This document shows, piece after piece, positions 14,363-22,727 of a stretch of DNA of 39,503 nucleotides (position 1 is its first letter; every line of letters begins with the position of its first letter). The position numbers and the translations under genes are program-made. Location of the stretch: assembly GCA_002256995.1 (NCBI GenBank), contig NCGX01000033.1, positions 1 to 39,503 on the forward strand, read 5' to 3'. The notes under the pieces are model-generated. The model was not told the DNA's origin, made no database searches, and worked only from the letters and a program-made list of their open reading frames with translations. Source of the DNA: Hydrogenophilales bacterium 16-64-40 (lineage in GTDB: Bacteria > Pseudomonadota > Gammaproteobacteria > Burkholderiales > Thiobacillaceae).

Positions 14363-16429
14363 TTATGCACGGGCCGCGGCTGGCATGCCGCCGCGCCCCA
14401 GCAACTGGGCATTGATCGCCACGATCACGGTGCTGGCCGACATCAGCACCGCACCCACTGCCGGGGTCAGCAACAGTCCCCAATAGACCCCCACGCCGGC
14501 TGCGAGGGGAATCGCAAATGCGTTGTAGCCGGTGGCCCAGATCAGGTTCTGGATCATCTTGCCGTAGGTCCTGCGCGACAGACCCAGAATCGCCGCCACA
14601 TCTTCCGGGTTGTTGCTCACCAGCACGATGTCGGCCGACTCGATGGCCACATCGGTTCCCGCGCCAATGGCCACGCCCAGGTCCGATTCCACCAGGGCCG
14701 GCGCGTCATTCACGCCGTCGCCGACCATCGCCACCGTGAGGCCGCGGCCTTTCAGACCACGGATTTTGTCTGCCTTTTGTTCAGGCAACACTTCGGCAAA
14801 ATAGTCGTCCAGGCCCAACTGTCTGGACACCGTTTGCGCCACCGCCTTCGAGTCGCCGGTGAGCATCATGCATTGGATACCCATCGCCTTGAGCCGTGCG
14901 ATGGCCGCTTTCGATTCCGGGCGCACCACGTCGGCCAGTCCGAACACGGCCGCAGCAACGCCGTCCACCAGCAGGAAAATCGTGGTTTTTCCCTCGGCAG
15001 CGAGCGCCTCCAGCCTGGGGTGCTGTACCTGGATCCCCTGTTCGCGCAGATAGGCGGGGCTCGCCACTTTCACATCCCGGCCTTCGACCTCGGCCTGCGC
15101 ACCTCGACCCGTCAGATTGCGGAAATTTCTCACGGGCGGCCATTCCAGCTGACGCGCCTGAGCCGTGCGCACGATGCCGGCGGCAATCGGATGCTCGGAC
15201 TGGCTTTCCAGGGCGGCGGCCAGGCGCAGGCACGCCGTCTCGTCCAGCTCGCCCAACGGCACAATGTCGCTCACCCCGAAGCGGCCTTCGGTCAAGGTGC
15301 CCGTCTTGTCGAACACCACCACATCCAGGTTGCGGGCCCGCTCGAACGCCGCGCGGTCACGGATGAGCAGGCCATGCGACGCGGACATGCTGGTGCTGAC
15401 TGCAACGACCAGCGGCACGGCGAGACCGAGGGCGTGGGGGCAGGCAATCACCATCACCGTGATAGCGCGCTCCATGGAGAACGCGAAATCCCGTCCCAGC
15501 ACCAGCCACACGATCAACGTGGCAAGGCCCCCGCCGAGGGCTATGGCGGTCAGCCATACCGCCGCGCGATTGGCGAGGTCCTGGGTGCGCGAACGCGACG
15601 CCTGTGCGCGGCGCACCATGTCCATGACCTGCGCTAGATAGGTCTGCCCGCCGGTTTTCTTGACTTCCAGGGTAATCGCGCCTGCGCCGTTGACCGAGCC
15701 GCCGATGGCCTCGGCACCCTCGCCTTTTTCCACCAGTTTGGATTCCCCGGTGAGCATGGATTCATCCAGGCTGGTCTGGCCGGAAACGATCATGCCGTCG
15801 GTGGGCACGCGTTCGCCCGGCTTCACCAGCAGCTTGTCGCCGAGCGCGATTTCGCTGGCGGGGACGTCCTCCGCCGTACCATCCGCTTTCAGGCGGTGGG
15901 CTTCGGAAGGCAACAGTCGCACCAGCGCTTCGAGTGCGCCAGAGGCGCCGAGCACAGACTTCATCTCGATCCAGTGGCCGAGCAGCATGATGTCGATCAG
16001 CGTCGCAAGTTCCCAGTAGAACCCCATGCCGGGCAAACCGAAGGTGACTGCGCTGGAATAGAAGTACGCCGCACTGATCGCCACCGCGATCAGCGTCATC
16101 ATGCCTGGCTGACGTTGGTGGAACTCCTCGGCGAATCCTGTCAGGAACGGCCAGCCGCCGTAGAAGAACACGATGCTGGATAAACCGAACAGCACATAGT
16201 GATCGCCGCGAAACCTCACCGGCGCTTCCAGACCGAGCATGCCCCACAAATCGGAGGACAACGCCAAAATGGGCAGTGTCAGAATCAGCGAAATCCAGAA
16301 GCGTCGTCTGAAATCCGCCACCATGTGGGCGTGGTCATGGCCGCCGTGATTCCGCGCCTCACCCTGCGTGTGAGCGGCGTGTTCGTCACCTCCAGCGGGG
16401 GCGTGTGTATGACCGGCGTGTTCGTCCAT
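14363..16429 (-). CDS. copB-like ATPase: Copper-translocating P-type ATPase, CopB (CPH) type
   Basis: About 688 residues. It is a P1B ATPase with the membrane motif CPHALGLAVPL (Cys330-Pro-His) instead of the CPC of CopA-type pumps. This marks the P1B-3 group, linked to Cu2+ or Ag+ export. The N-terminus lacks CxxC domains and is His-rich (EHAGHTHAPAGGDEHAAH). Also visible are the phosphorylation site DKTGTLT (374-380), TGES (actuator) and GDGVNDAPAL (hinge). The start at 16429 has GGAG six bases upstream; the ATG at 16444 would add five residues. It is the last gene of the minus-strand copper island. The symbol copB is also used for an outer membrane protein, so none is implied as standard here. 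Confidence 0.93.
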   Translation of the reverse strand: MDEHAGHTHAPAGGDEHAAHTQGEARNHGGHDHAHMVADFRRRFWISLILTLPILALSSDLWGMLGLEAPVRFRGDHYVLFGLSSIVFFYGGWPFLTGFAEEFHQRQPGMMTLIAVAISAAYFYSSAVTFGLPGMGFYWELATLIDIMLLGHWIEMKSVLGASGALEALVRLLPSEAHRLKADGTAEDVPASEIALGDKLLVKPGERVPTDGMIVSGQTSLDESMLTGESKLVEKGEGAEAIGGSVNGAGAITLEVKKTGGQTYLAQVMDMVRRAQASRSRTQDLANRAAVWLTAIALGGGLATLIVWLVLGRDFAFSMERAITVMVIACPHALGLAVPLVVAVSTSMSASHGLLIRDRAAFERARNLDVVVFDKTGTLTEGRFGVSDIVPLGELDETACLRLAAALESQSEHPIAAGIVRTAQARQLEWPPVRNFRNLTGRGAQAEVEGRDVKVASPAYLREQGIQVQHPRLEALAAEGKTTIFLLVDGVAAAVFGLADVVRPESKAAIARLKAMGIQCMMLTGDSKAVAQTVSRQLGLDDYFAEVLPEQKADKIRGLKGRGLTVAMVGDGVNDAPALVESDLGVAIGAGTDVAIESADIVLVSNNPEDVAAILGLSRRTYGKMIQNLIWATGYNAFAIPLAAGVGVYWGLLLTPAVGAVLMSASTVIVAINAQLLGRGGMPAAARA

Positions 16430-16494
16430 CGGCGTCTCCGTCATCAGCCCAATCCGGTCGACGCTTGTCTGCGGCTATCCGCTTCAGAGGGTAT

Positions 16495-17103
16495 TTATTG
16501 CGCGCCCATCCATCCATAGCCCCGCCAGGAACGCGCCATGTCCCATCGCTGGCTATCCGTCAGCAAGCCATCGATTTTTTGCTGCAGGTCGATCGCCGCG
16601 TCGAGTTGCTGGCGCTGAAGATCGAATATTTTCTGCGAGGCGACGCGAATCGCGTCCCAGTCCCGCTTCTCGCTCCTATGCAAACGGTTGAGTGTGTCCT
16701 GTGCAGCCCAAAGCTGCTGTGCCAGGCTGCGGTTGCGCGCCAGTGCCTCTTGTTGCAGCTGGTCGACCTTCTGCACTTGTTCGGACGTCAGGTCGGGGGG
16801 CGTCATGCCGAAGCCCATCATCCCTGCGCCCATCCCGGGCATCCACGCGCCATATCGGCCCATCATCCCGTGGTGTCTGCCCATGCCCCATCCATGGCCT
16901 GGCACCGCGCCCCCCATCATTCCAGGGCCCATGCCATACCTGCCCCGAGCATCGTCCGCACGATAGCCGTCGTCCCAGGCGCCCATCCGGCCCCAGCCAT
17001 GCCACGGTCCGTAGCCCGTGCCGCTATAGCCGAATGCGAGCAATCCCGTAATGACGACGAGAATCACCCACAAGGCGATCCAGAATCCACGCTTCCGATT
17101 CAT
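16495..17103 (-). CDS. Spy/CpxP-like periplasmic metal-stress protein
   Basis: 202 residues with one N-terminal hydrophobic segment (about 7-25) that acts as a signal or anchor. A Gly/Met/His-rich stretch follows (about 35-100, with repeated GMM and HGM), then an all-helical region beginning TPPDLTSEQVQKVDQLQQEAL, which resembles the LTxxQ motif of Spy, CpxP and ZraP. Members of this family are periplasmic chaperones or metal sensors. The Met/His-rich part could bind copper. The position between the SHOCT protein and the Cu ATPase gene supports a copper role, but function is inferred. Confidence 0.75.
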   Translation of the reverse strand: MNRKRGFWIALWVILVVITGLLAFGYSGTGYGPWHGWGRMGAWDDGYRADDARGRYGMGPGMMGGAVPGHGWGMGRHHGMMGRYGAWMPGMGAGMMGFGMTPPDLTSEQVQKVDQLQQEALARNRSLAQQLWAAQDTLNRLHRSEKRDWDAIRVASQKIFDLQRQQLDAAIDLQQKIDGLLTDSQRWDMARSWRGYGWMGAQ

Positions 17104-17167
17104 TTATTGTCCTTTCTGCAAACAGGATGCACAGCTCGCGCGGCGCGCATGCCCGGAGGTTGCCTGC

Positions 17168-17389
17168 CTACTCGGTCAAATCGCGCTTTCTCTTCTGAAA
17201 CTCCTGTTCGTCGATTTCGCCGCGCGCATACCGTTGCTTGAGAATGTCCAGCGCCTTGCTGTCGCCGCCACTGACCCCGTCCCCGCCGGAAGACGTGGCC
17301 ACCCATCTCACCAGCGCGACAACGCCGACGATGATGAGCACCCACCACAGGATCATGAAAATCCCGCCGAATCCGAAACCGCCTGCCAT
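17168..17389 (-). CDS. Small membrane protein with SHOCT domain
   Basis: 73 residues: one membrane segment (GIFMILWWVLIIVGVVALV, about 9-27), a Gly/Ser linker and a C-terminal SHOCT motif (ALDILKQRYARGEIDEQEFQKRKRDL). SHOCT is a short helical domain often found at protein ends and thought to help oligomerisation. Such small proteins often accompany copper and silver resistance genes in beta- and gammaproteobacteria. The ribosome site before the ATG is weak. No catalytic residues are seen. Confidence 0.8.
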   Translation of the reverse strand: MAGGFGFGGIFMILWWVLIIVGVVALVRWVATSSGGDGVSGGDSKALDILKQRYARGEIDEQEFQKRKRDLTE

Positions 17390-17454
17390 GAATACGCTCA
17401 GGAAGTCCTGAACAAAGTCGTCACCCTGGCGGCGGCCGGCTCCAGGCGCTTGAT

Positions 17455-17961
17455 CTACCTGGCTGCATCACCCGCAAGGGGCAGGCTGCGGTTGTAAACA
17501 GCTAAAGCTGTAATGCTGTTGCTGTGGAGGTCTTTGAAATTTTCCTGCCGAGCCCTGCCCCGATCATCTCTTCTTGGGGGCGTCGCGCCGGACATCATTT
17601 CATCCATCTGCATGCGCATCTGCTCCATGCGCTTCTGGGTGTCGGCGTCCACCATCATGCCCTTGCCCATGATGCCCGACATGTCGTCCATCATGGTCGC
17701 CATCTTGCGCATGCGCTCGCTCATCTGCTTTTGCTGCGCCGCGCTCATGGTGCCCTTGGATATTTCGCCGGACATGCCCATCATCTGGTCGGCCATGTCG
17801 TGCGACATCGTGGACATCTGCTGCGCCCCGGGACACTGCGCGCTTTTTTTAGCATCCATCATGCCCGGCCCCATTTGGGCGTTGGCCGGCAGTGCCAGCG
17901 TGAAAACACCGGCCGCGACCACGGAAGACAACAACGCGGATAAAGTGAAATGCTGTTTCAT
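17455..17961 (-). CDS. Met-rich secreted protein, possibly frameshifted near its end
   Basis: 168 residues as read: a signal peptide (MKQHFTLSALLSSVVAAGVFTLALPANA) and then a Met-rich helical region with MxxM patterns (SERMRKMATMMDDMSGIMGKGMM, KRMEQMRMQMDEMMSG), likely a periplasmic copper or silver binder. GGAAG at 17966-17970 precedes the ATG. After SGATPP the sequence changes character (RRDDRGRARQENFKDLHS...). A one-base change in the run of five C (plus-strand G at 17576-17580) would give an ending PKKR with a stop at 17564, which looks more natural. The family is not one I can name. Confidence 0.7.
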   Translation of the reverse strand: MKQHFTLSALLSSVVAAGVFTLALPANAQMGPGMMDAKKSAQCPGAQQMSTMSHDMADQMMGMSGEISKGTMSAAQQKQMSERMRKMATMMDDMSGIMGKGMMVDADTQKRMEQMRMQMDEMMSGATPPRRDDRGRARQENFKDLHSNSITALAVYNRSLPLAGDAAR

Positions 17962-18100
17962 GATTCTTCCTTTCAGTTTTTGAAAATGACCAACCATACG
18001 CTCCCAGTGGGAGACACTTAGCGGGATCCCGAAAGCGCAATCATCGAGCTTTCGGGGTCGCCACCAATCACGTCGCCGGCGCATCCGGTTCACGGGATCG

Positions 18101-19090
18101 CTACGGCAGCACCGCCATCTGGTGCCCCTCGCCCGCCGGCAGCTTGATGGTGTCGGTGAGTTTCAGGCTTTTCTGGTCCACCACCCAGATCACCGGTTCG
18201 CTGCGGCTGGACACATACACTTTGCCGGTGCCGCGAATGGTGTTCAGGTGATACGGCGCGGGCGACAGCGCGAGCGTGCGCTGTGCGCCGTTGCGCGGAT
18301 CGAGCGCCACCAGCTTGTTGTCAGTGACGCTGCTGACGAACAGCGTCTGACCGTCATCGCCAAGGTCGAGGCCGTGCAGGTTCGCGCCGATCTTGTGGGC
18401 GCCGACGACCTTGCCGCTCTCCATCGACACCGCCGAGACCGTGCCGGCGCGTGGATTGAGCGCATACAGGGTACGCTCGTCGGCCGACAGCACGACGTGC
18501 TCGGGCGCCGGCCCGCCGTCCAGCGTGCGCGTCACGCGCCACGCACCGAGATCGATCTGGCTCACGCTGCCGTTGCCGCTGTTGCTCACATAGGCACGCT
18601 TGCCGTCGCGCGTGATAGCGGTGTAATTCGGCGCCGGCCCGGTTTCGATCGTCTTGATCACCCGGTTGGATTGCATGTCCACCACGCTGATGCCGCCACG
18701 GGTCGGATGCGTGGAGATCACGTAACGGCCATCGGGCGTGATCGCCTGATGGTGGGTCCAGCCGGATACCGGGATGGTGAGCATCACGTGGCCGTGGCCC
18801 GGATGCACCAGGAATAACTTGCTGTTCGGCGCGTTCGGCGGGCTGCCTGCCGGCAGCGGCGTCTCCAGCATGCTGCCGGCGACGAGGTACTCGCCGTCCG
18901 GCGTCGCCACCAGGCCGTGCGGGTTGTCCACCCCTGAATAGCTGGCGGTGATGCGCCCGCTCGCGGCGTCCACCGCGATCACCTGGTTGCCCGAGCCGAG
19001 TGGTACATACACCGTGGGCGCCGCCACGACGGTACCCGTCACGGCACAGACCCAGACCGACATCGCCAACCGCAGAGCTGTTATACGCAC
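18101..19090 (-). CDS. YVTN-type beta-propeller protein, secreted
   Basis: 329 residues from a GTG at 19090, chosen because AGGAGG (19096-19101) lies 5 bases upstream. It starts with a signal peptide ending about VVAAP. The rest shows repeated blades of the YVTN/NHL type (TVYVPLGSGNQVIAVDAASG, TPDGRYVISTHP, RDGKRAYVSNSGNGSVSQID, DGQTLFVSSVTDNKLVALD), consistent with a seven-bladed propeller in the periplasm. Such proteins often act as binding scaffolds; no active site is visible. It lies inside the copper island, so a role in metal handling or periplasmic redox is possible but not shown. Confidence 0.85.
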   Translation of the reverse strand: MRITALRLAMSVWVCAVTGTVVAAPTVYVPLGSGNQVIAVDAASGRITASYSGVDNPHGLVATPDGEYLVAGSMLETPLPAGSPPNAPNSKLFLVHPGHGHVMLTIPVSGWTHHQAITPDGRYVISTHPTRGGISVVDMQSNRVIKTIETGPAPNYTAITRDGKRAYVSNSGNGSVSQIDLGAWRVTRTLDGGPAPEHVVLSADERTLYALNPRAGTVSAVSMESGKVVGAHKIGANLHGLDLGDDGQTLFVSSVTDNKLVALDPRNGAQRTLALSPAPYHLNTIRGTGKVYVSSRSEPVIWVVDQKSLKLTDTIKLPAGEGHQMAVLP

Positions 19091-19179
19091 GCTGACCTCC
19101 TGTTTGTTGTTGCGTCGCCGCGCCTCGGCACGCGGAACAAGCGTGCCTTCTCGTCTACTCACGCTTGCCCGAGGCGCCC

Positions 19180-19407
19180 TCAGTTTCGATTGAAGAGCGC
19201 TCGCAGTTCGCCTTCTGTTGGCTGCCGGCGGAACACCACTTCCTCATCTACGACCAGATTGGGCGAGTGCCGGATGTTATATCGCTGCACGATTTCCGGA
19301 TGGTCCTCTACGAACAACACTTCGTAGACGACCGCCAAATCCTTGAGCTCGCGTTCAAGGTTGTGGCAGTGGCTGCAACCGCGTGTAGCAATAATCCTGA
19401 CGTTCAT
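19180..19407 (-). CDS. Small thioredoxin/glutaredoxin-like protein
   Basis: 75 residues from the ATG at 19407 (MNVRIIATRGCSHCHNLERELKDL), which has AGGAG about 8 bases upstream. The redox motif is CSHC near the N-terminus, and the segment RHSPNLVVDEEVV supplies the cis-proline typical of the thioredoxin fold. There is no signal peptide, so it is probably cytoplasmic. The length is that of a minimal one-domain thioredoxin-like protein. It may reduce thiols or carry Cu(I) between the CxxC cysteines. It lies between the propeller gene and the tiny membrane protein gene. Confidence 0.8.
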   Translation of the reverse strand: MNVRIIATRGCSHCHNLERELKDLAVVYEVLFVEDHPEIVQRYNIRHSPNLVVDEEVVFRRQPTEGELRALFNRN

Positions 19408-19495
19408 GACTTGATCTCCTATGGGTGGGGGCTTCACTTGTCCGAGTTGCCCGCCATCGTCGATTCCCTGATTGCCGCTGCCGAGCGTATGTAGA

Positions 19496-19573
19496 TTAGG
19501 GATGCGCGACGGCTATCGATGCGGCGAGCGTAATGGCAAACAAGCTGCCGATCGTTGTACGGTGCCGCTTCAT
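19496..19573 (-). other. 25-codon ORF encoding an isolated signal-peptide-like sequence
   Basis: Read from an ATG at 19573 that overlaps the preceding stop codon (TGATG), this gives MKRHRTTIGSLFAITLAASI and then AVAHP before a TAA. It has the charged start, hydrophobic core and AxA-like end of an export signal but no mature domain. It may be the remnant of a decayed secreted-protein gene, or a leader peptide. The downstream bases are open in another frame, which would fit a frameshift. Confidence 0.35.
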
Positions 19574-19704
19574 CAATCGCCGGACTTGCCGAACAGGTAC
19601 TTGATCAGCGCGGCGAGCGCGAGGACGAGTACGATCCAGAACAGGATGCCCGTCCAGCCGAACCCCATGCCCCAGCCCCAACCATTCATGCCGTCATGCC
19701 CCAT
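19573..19704 (-). CDS. 43-residue single-pass membrane protein
   Basis: A short gene with a clear ribosome site (GGAGG, 19709-19713, 4 bases before the ATG). It encodes a Gly/Trp/Met-rich N-terminus (MGHDGMNGWGWGMGFGW) followed by one hydrophobic helix (ILFWIVLVLALAALIKYLFG) and a short basic/polar end. Small proteins of this plan are common next to copper resistance genes and look like SHOCT proteins lacking the SHOCT part. No function is known. It lies 42 bases after the multicopper oxidase gene on the same strand. Confidence 0.65.
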   Translation of the reverse strand: MGHDGMNGWGWGMGFGWTGILFWIVLVLALAALIKYLFGKSGD

Positions 19705-19746
19705 GCTGCCTCCTCGTGCGGCGCCCGCCCTCTTGCATCGAACCGG

Positions 19747-21312
19747 TTACGCGCGTACACGCATGTTCACCATCATGTCGCTGTCCTCGTGCTCCAGGTT
19801 GTGGCAGTGGAACACGTACACCTGATCGCCGTCAAAATCGTGGCTGAAGTCGACCGCGAGGCGCACCGTCTCGCCCGGCCACACCAGGACGGTGTCCTTC
19901 CAGCCGAGGTCGCCCGCGGCGCGGCCGTTGCCGTGCACGCCGAGCGAGCGCACCTGCGCCGGACTGTTGTGGCGGGACAGCACCTGAAACTGAAAGCCGT
20001 GCATGTGCATGGGATGCGCCATGCTGTGGTCGGCGTTGCGTATCTCCCAGACCTCGACGGTGTTGCGCCGCACCTCGATCGGATAGGCATCCTCCCTGTA
20101 GGTCTCGCCGTTGATGAGCCAGCGCATGCGCGCCATCTCGATGTCCACCTTGCGCACTGCGGCATTTTTGGTGTCGATGGGCACAATGCGCGACAGCCGT
20201 GCCGGCATGGGCCGGGCGGCGCCCGCGCGCTGCGTGACCTTGAGTTTCATGACATCGAAGATCGCTCCGCTGGGCAGGCGCGCGTTGCTCATGCGGCCCA
20301 TCATCCCACCCATCATGCTGCCGCCTTCGAGCGGATCGAACGCCAGGCTGCGCAGGAAAACTTCGTCGCCCACGGCAAGACTGCCGGCGTCGAGCAACAC
20401 GTCAAGCCGCTCGCCCGGCGCGAGGAAAGCCTCGGTAACCTGGTAGGGTTTGTCGAGCAGCCCGCCGTCGGTGCCGATGACGTGATAGGGCAGCGGGCGG
20501 CCGCCCTTGACGAAGGCGAGCTTGTAGATGCGCGCGTTCGAGCCGTTCAGCAGCCGGAAGCGGTAGAGGCGCGTGCCGATTTCCGCGAACGGCGTCGGCG
20601 TCAGGTTGGCGAGGATCGTGTCGCCCAGGTAACCCATCATGCTTTCCATGGGGTTCGGGACGTAGACGAACTCGCCGGCAGCGTTCAGCCGCTTGTCCTG
20701 AATCACCAGCGGCAGATCGGTGACGCCGAGTTGGAGGTCCAGCGCCTTGCTCAGCGCGGCCTCGTCGTCGTCCTCGACGAGAAAGAAACTGGCCAGGCCC
20801 GAGTAGGCCTGGCTGGCGGTGAGGTGGTGCGCGTGAGTGTGGTACCAGTAGGTGCCGCCGCGGTTGCCGACCGTGAAGTCATAGCGGTATTCCTTCCCCG
20901 GGCCGATGGTGTCGCGCGGGTGGCCGTCCATCTTGCCGGGCAGGTGCAGGCCGTGCCAGTGGATGATGGTGCCCTCGTCGAGCGCGTTGGCGAGCGTTAT
21001 CCTGAGGCGCTGACCGGTCTTCACCTTGAGTATGGGGTTCAGGTAGTCCATGCCCCGATGACTGGTGCGGTACCACATGAACGGCGTCGTCTTGCCGCCC
21101 GCCAGCGGGAACGCGCCGAGTTCAGCCGTGAATTTCAGTGCGTCCTTCGGCTCGAGCACGCCGAACGGGCCGCTGCCGCCGGGGATGAACAGCGGTACGC
21201 CAAAGTCCCTTGAACCGGCGCGGGCCGGGTCCCTGAAAAAGGCGTATGTGCCAGCCACGGCCAGCGGCACGCCCGCGGCGAGCACCAGGAATTTTCTTCG
21301 GTTCACATTCAT
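19747..21312 (-). CDS. Multicopper oxidase (bilirubin oxidase/CueO-like)
   Basis: 521 residues with a Tat signal (NRRKFLVLAAGVPLAVAG), so the folded enzyme is exported. Copper ligands are complete: IIHWHGLHL, YWYHTHAHH, HPMHMHGFQF and HCHNLEHEDSDM, the last giving the type 1 and trinuclear sites with axial Met. Enzymes of this group oxidise Cu(I), phenols or bilirubin-like compounds. A short Met-rich loop (GGSMMGGMMGRM) lies mid-protein. The ATG at 21312 has GGAG 9 bases upstream; an ATG at 21327 lacks a site. It is distinct from the CopA oxidase at 24407-26245, so the island has two different oxidases. Confidence 0.92.
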   Translation of the reverse strand: MNVNRRKFLVLAAGVPLAVAGTYAFFRDPARAGSRDFGVPLFIPGGSGPFGVLEPKDALKFTAELGAFPLAGGKTTPFMWYRTSHRGMDYLNPILKVKTGQRLRITLANALDEGTIIHWHGLHLPGKMDGHPRDTIGPGKEYRYDFTVGNRGGTYWYHTHAHHLTASQAYSGLASFFLVEDDDEAALSKALDLQLGVTDLPLVIQDKRLNAAGEFVYVPNPMESMMGYLGDTILANLTPTPFAEIGTRLYRFRLLNGSNARIYKLAFVKGGRPLPYHVIGTDGGLLDKPYQVTEAFLAPGERLDVLLDAGSLAVGDEVFLRSLAFDPLEGGSMMGGMMGRMSNARLPSGAIFDVMKLKVTQRAGAARPMPARLSRIVPIDTKNAAVRKVDIEMARMRWLINGETYREDAYPIEVRRNTVEVWEIRNADHSMAHPMHMHGFQFQVLSRHNSPAQVRSLGVHGNGRAAGDLGWKDTVLVWPGETVRLAVDFSHDFDGDQVYVFHCHNLEHEDSDMMVNMRVRA

Positions 21313-21388
21313 GATAAAACGCTCCATCGGGTGCTTCCGGATTCCGCCGGCCATTCCCTGGCGGGCGGGTCAGTCTGTGCGTGCCTTG

Positions 21389-21865
21389 TCACCGGGCCGG
21401 CATGGGGGTTGGCTGGCGAGGCATCTGCTCCATCATCATCTGCATCATGTCCATGCGCTTTTCCATCATCTCCATGCGCCTGACCATCATGTCGTCCTGT
21501 CCGGCCATGCCGCCTTGCTTGCCCGGGCCCATCATGCCCATGCCGCCTCCCATCATGCCGCCGTGCATCATCGGACACTCCATCATGCCGCCCGTCATGC
21601 TTTTCCCCGCCATCATGTTTTCCTGCAGGGTCTGCATATGCTCCTGCATCAGTTTCTGGCGCTGGGTCGGGTCTTTTGACTTGGACATCTGTTCCAGCTG
21701 GCTTTGCATTCGCTTGGTATTGACCTGCATTTTCTGGATCGTCTGATCGGGGATGGGCGCGACCGCACCGACTTTTTGATCCGGGTGCTGTGCGTCATCC
21801 GCGAGTACGGGCTGCATGGCCAGGACGGAAAGCATCAGAGTGGCAAATAGTGCGTGGCGTTTCAT
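21389..21865 (-). CDS. Met-rich secreted protein of unknown family
   Basis: 158 residues: a signal peptide (MKRHALFATLMLSVLAMQPVLA), a helical charged region (about 40-90, TKRMQSQLEQMSKSKDPTQRQ) and a strongly Met/Gly-rich C-terminal half (CPMMHGGMMGGGMGMMGPG, then RRMEMMEKRMDMMQMMMEQM). Over a quarter of the last 75 residues are Met. It resembles the protein at 17455-17961 in design but not in obvious sequence. Periplasmic Cu(I) or Ag(I) buffering is likely from composition and neighbours; no family name can be given. Confidence 0.75.
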   Translation of the reverse strand: MKRHALFATLMLSVLAMQPVLADDAQHPDQKVGAVAPIPDQTIQKMQVNTKRMQSQLEQMSKSKDPTQRQKLMQEHMQTLQENMMAGKSMTGGMMECPMMHGGMMGGGMGMMGPGKQGGMAGQDDMMVRRMEMMEKRMDMMQMMMEQMPRQPTPMPAR

Positions 21866-21896
21866 GATCGAGTCCTTTGCATGGGGAAAGTGAGCA

Positions 21897-22226
21897 TTAC
21901 GGTTTGGCGACGAGCTTGGTCACGGTGAACACACCATTCAGCCGGTCAGCGAGGAACAGGATGGTGTCGCCGGGTTTGACCTGGTCGAGCCAGTTGGCAT
22001 CCTCGACCCGAAAAACCATGGTCATGCCAGGCATGCCCAGGTTCTCCAACGGACCATGCTTGAGGGTCAGCTTCCCCTGGGCCTTGTCGACTTTTTTCAC
22101 CAAGCCTTGGGCAAGAGCGAGGGAACGATCGGCCGCCGCGACATCACGTGCCTGCATATCGGCCCAGGCAGGAAGTCCGGCGGCCAGACTCAAGCCAAGC
22201 GCCAAGGTATTCAGCATGGGTCTCAT
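21897..22226 (-). CDS. CusF-like periplasmic copper-binding protein
   Basis: 109 residues: a signal peptide ending LPAWA, then the small OB-fold of CusF (GLVKKVDKAQGKLTLKHGPLE, then MPGMTMVFRV). CusF binds Cu(I)/Ag(I) through His36, Met47, Met49 and a cation-pi contact from Trp44. Here His57, Met68 and Met70 fall at the same spacing, but the Trp position is Met65. The ATG at 22226 has AAGGA 6 bases upstream; in-frame ATG 22232 and TTG 22241 are less likely. It follows the DUF411 gene by 11 bases. It probably passes copper to an exporter or to the oxidases. Confidence 0.88.
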   Translation of the reverse strand: MRPMLNTLALGLSLAAGLPAWADMQARDVAAADRSLALAQGLVKKVDKAQGKLTLKHGPLENLGMPGMTMVFRVEDANWLDQVKPGDTILFLADRLNGVFTVTKLVAKP

Positions 22227-22237
22227 CTTCATTCCTT

Positions 22238-22675
22238 TCAATATTGGGCGTAGGTCCGGGTGGATCCATCCGGGTTCACGAGTAAAACCTCATAGGGATC
22301 CTTGCGTCCGCCAACTTCCATGCCGGGTGAACCGACCGGCATGGCTGGCACGACCAGCCCGCGGGCGCGCGGCTTTGCCTTGAGCAGGCGCCTGATTTCC
22401 TTCGCCGGGACGTGGCCTTCGATCACATACCCGTCGACCTCCGCGGTATGGCAGGAGCCGTAGCCGGGCGGTACGCCGAGGCGGACTTTGTGCTGCGCCA
22501 CGTTGTCCGTGTCGTGACTTCTGACCGTAAATCCATTCGTCTTGAGATGGTCGATCCACTTGTTGCAGCACCCGCACGTCGGGCTCTTGTAGACATCGAT
22601 CACCGGGGTTGTCGGGGCGGCCCAGGCCACCTGGGCAAGACCAAGGACGAGAAGGCTGGCAACAAAACTTTTCAT
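22238..22675 (-). CDS. DUF411 metal-binding protein
   Basis: 145 residues with a signal peptide (MKSFVASLLVLGLAQVAWA). The DUF411 signature KSPTCGCCNKWIDHLKTNGF holds a CxCC cysteine group, and GSCHTAEVDGYVIEGHVPAKEI follows with a further Cys and His. Such proteins accompany copper resistance genes and are thought to be periplasmic copper binders or thiol proteins. It is the first gene of the second copper transcription unit; a candidate CopR operator lies 53-81 bases upstream of its start. Confidence 0.88.
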   Translation of the reverse strand: MKSFVASLLVLGLAQVAWAAPTTPVIDVYKSPTCGCCNKWIDHLKTNGFTVRSHDTDNVAQHKVRLGVPPGYGSCHTAEVDGYVIEGHVPAKEIRRLLKAKPRARGLVVPAMPVGSPGMEVGGRKDPYEVLLVNPDGSTRTYAQY

Positions 22676-22727
22676 AGGAAGCCTTTGTTCAGGATTGGGG
22701 TCAGTATGGAATGGGGTTCGCACATCA

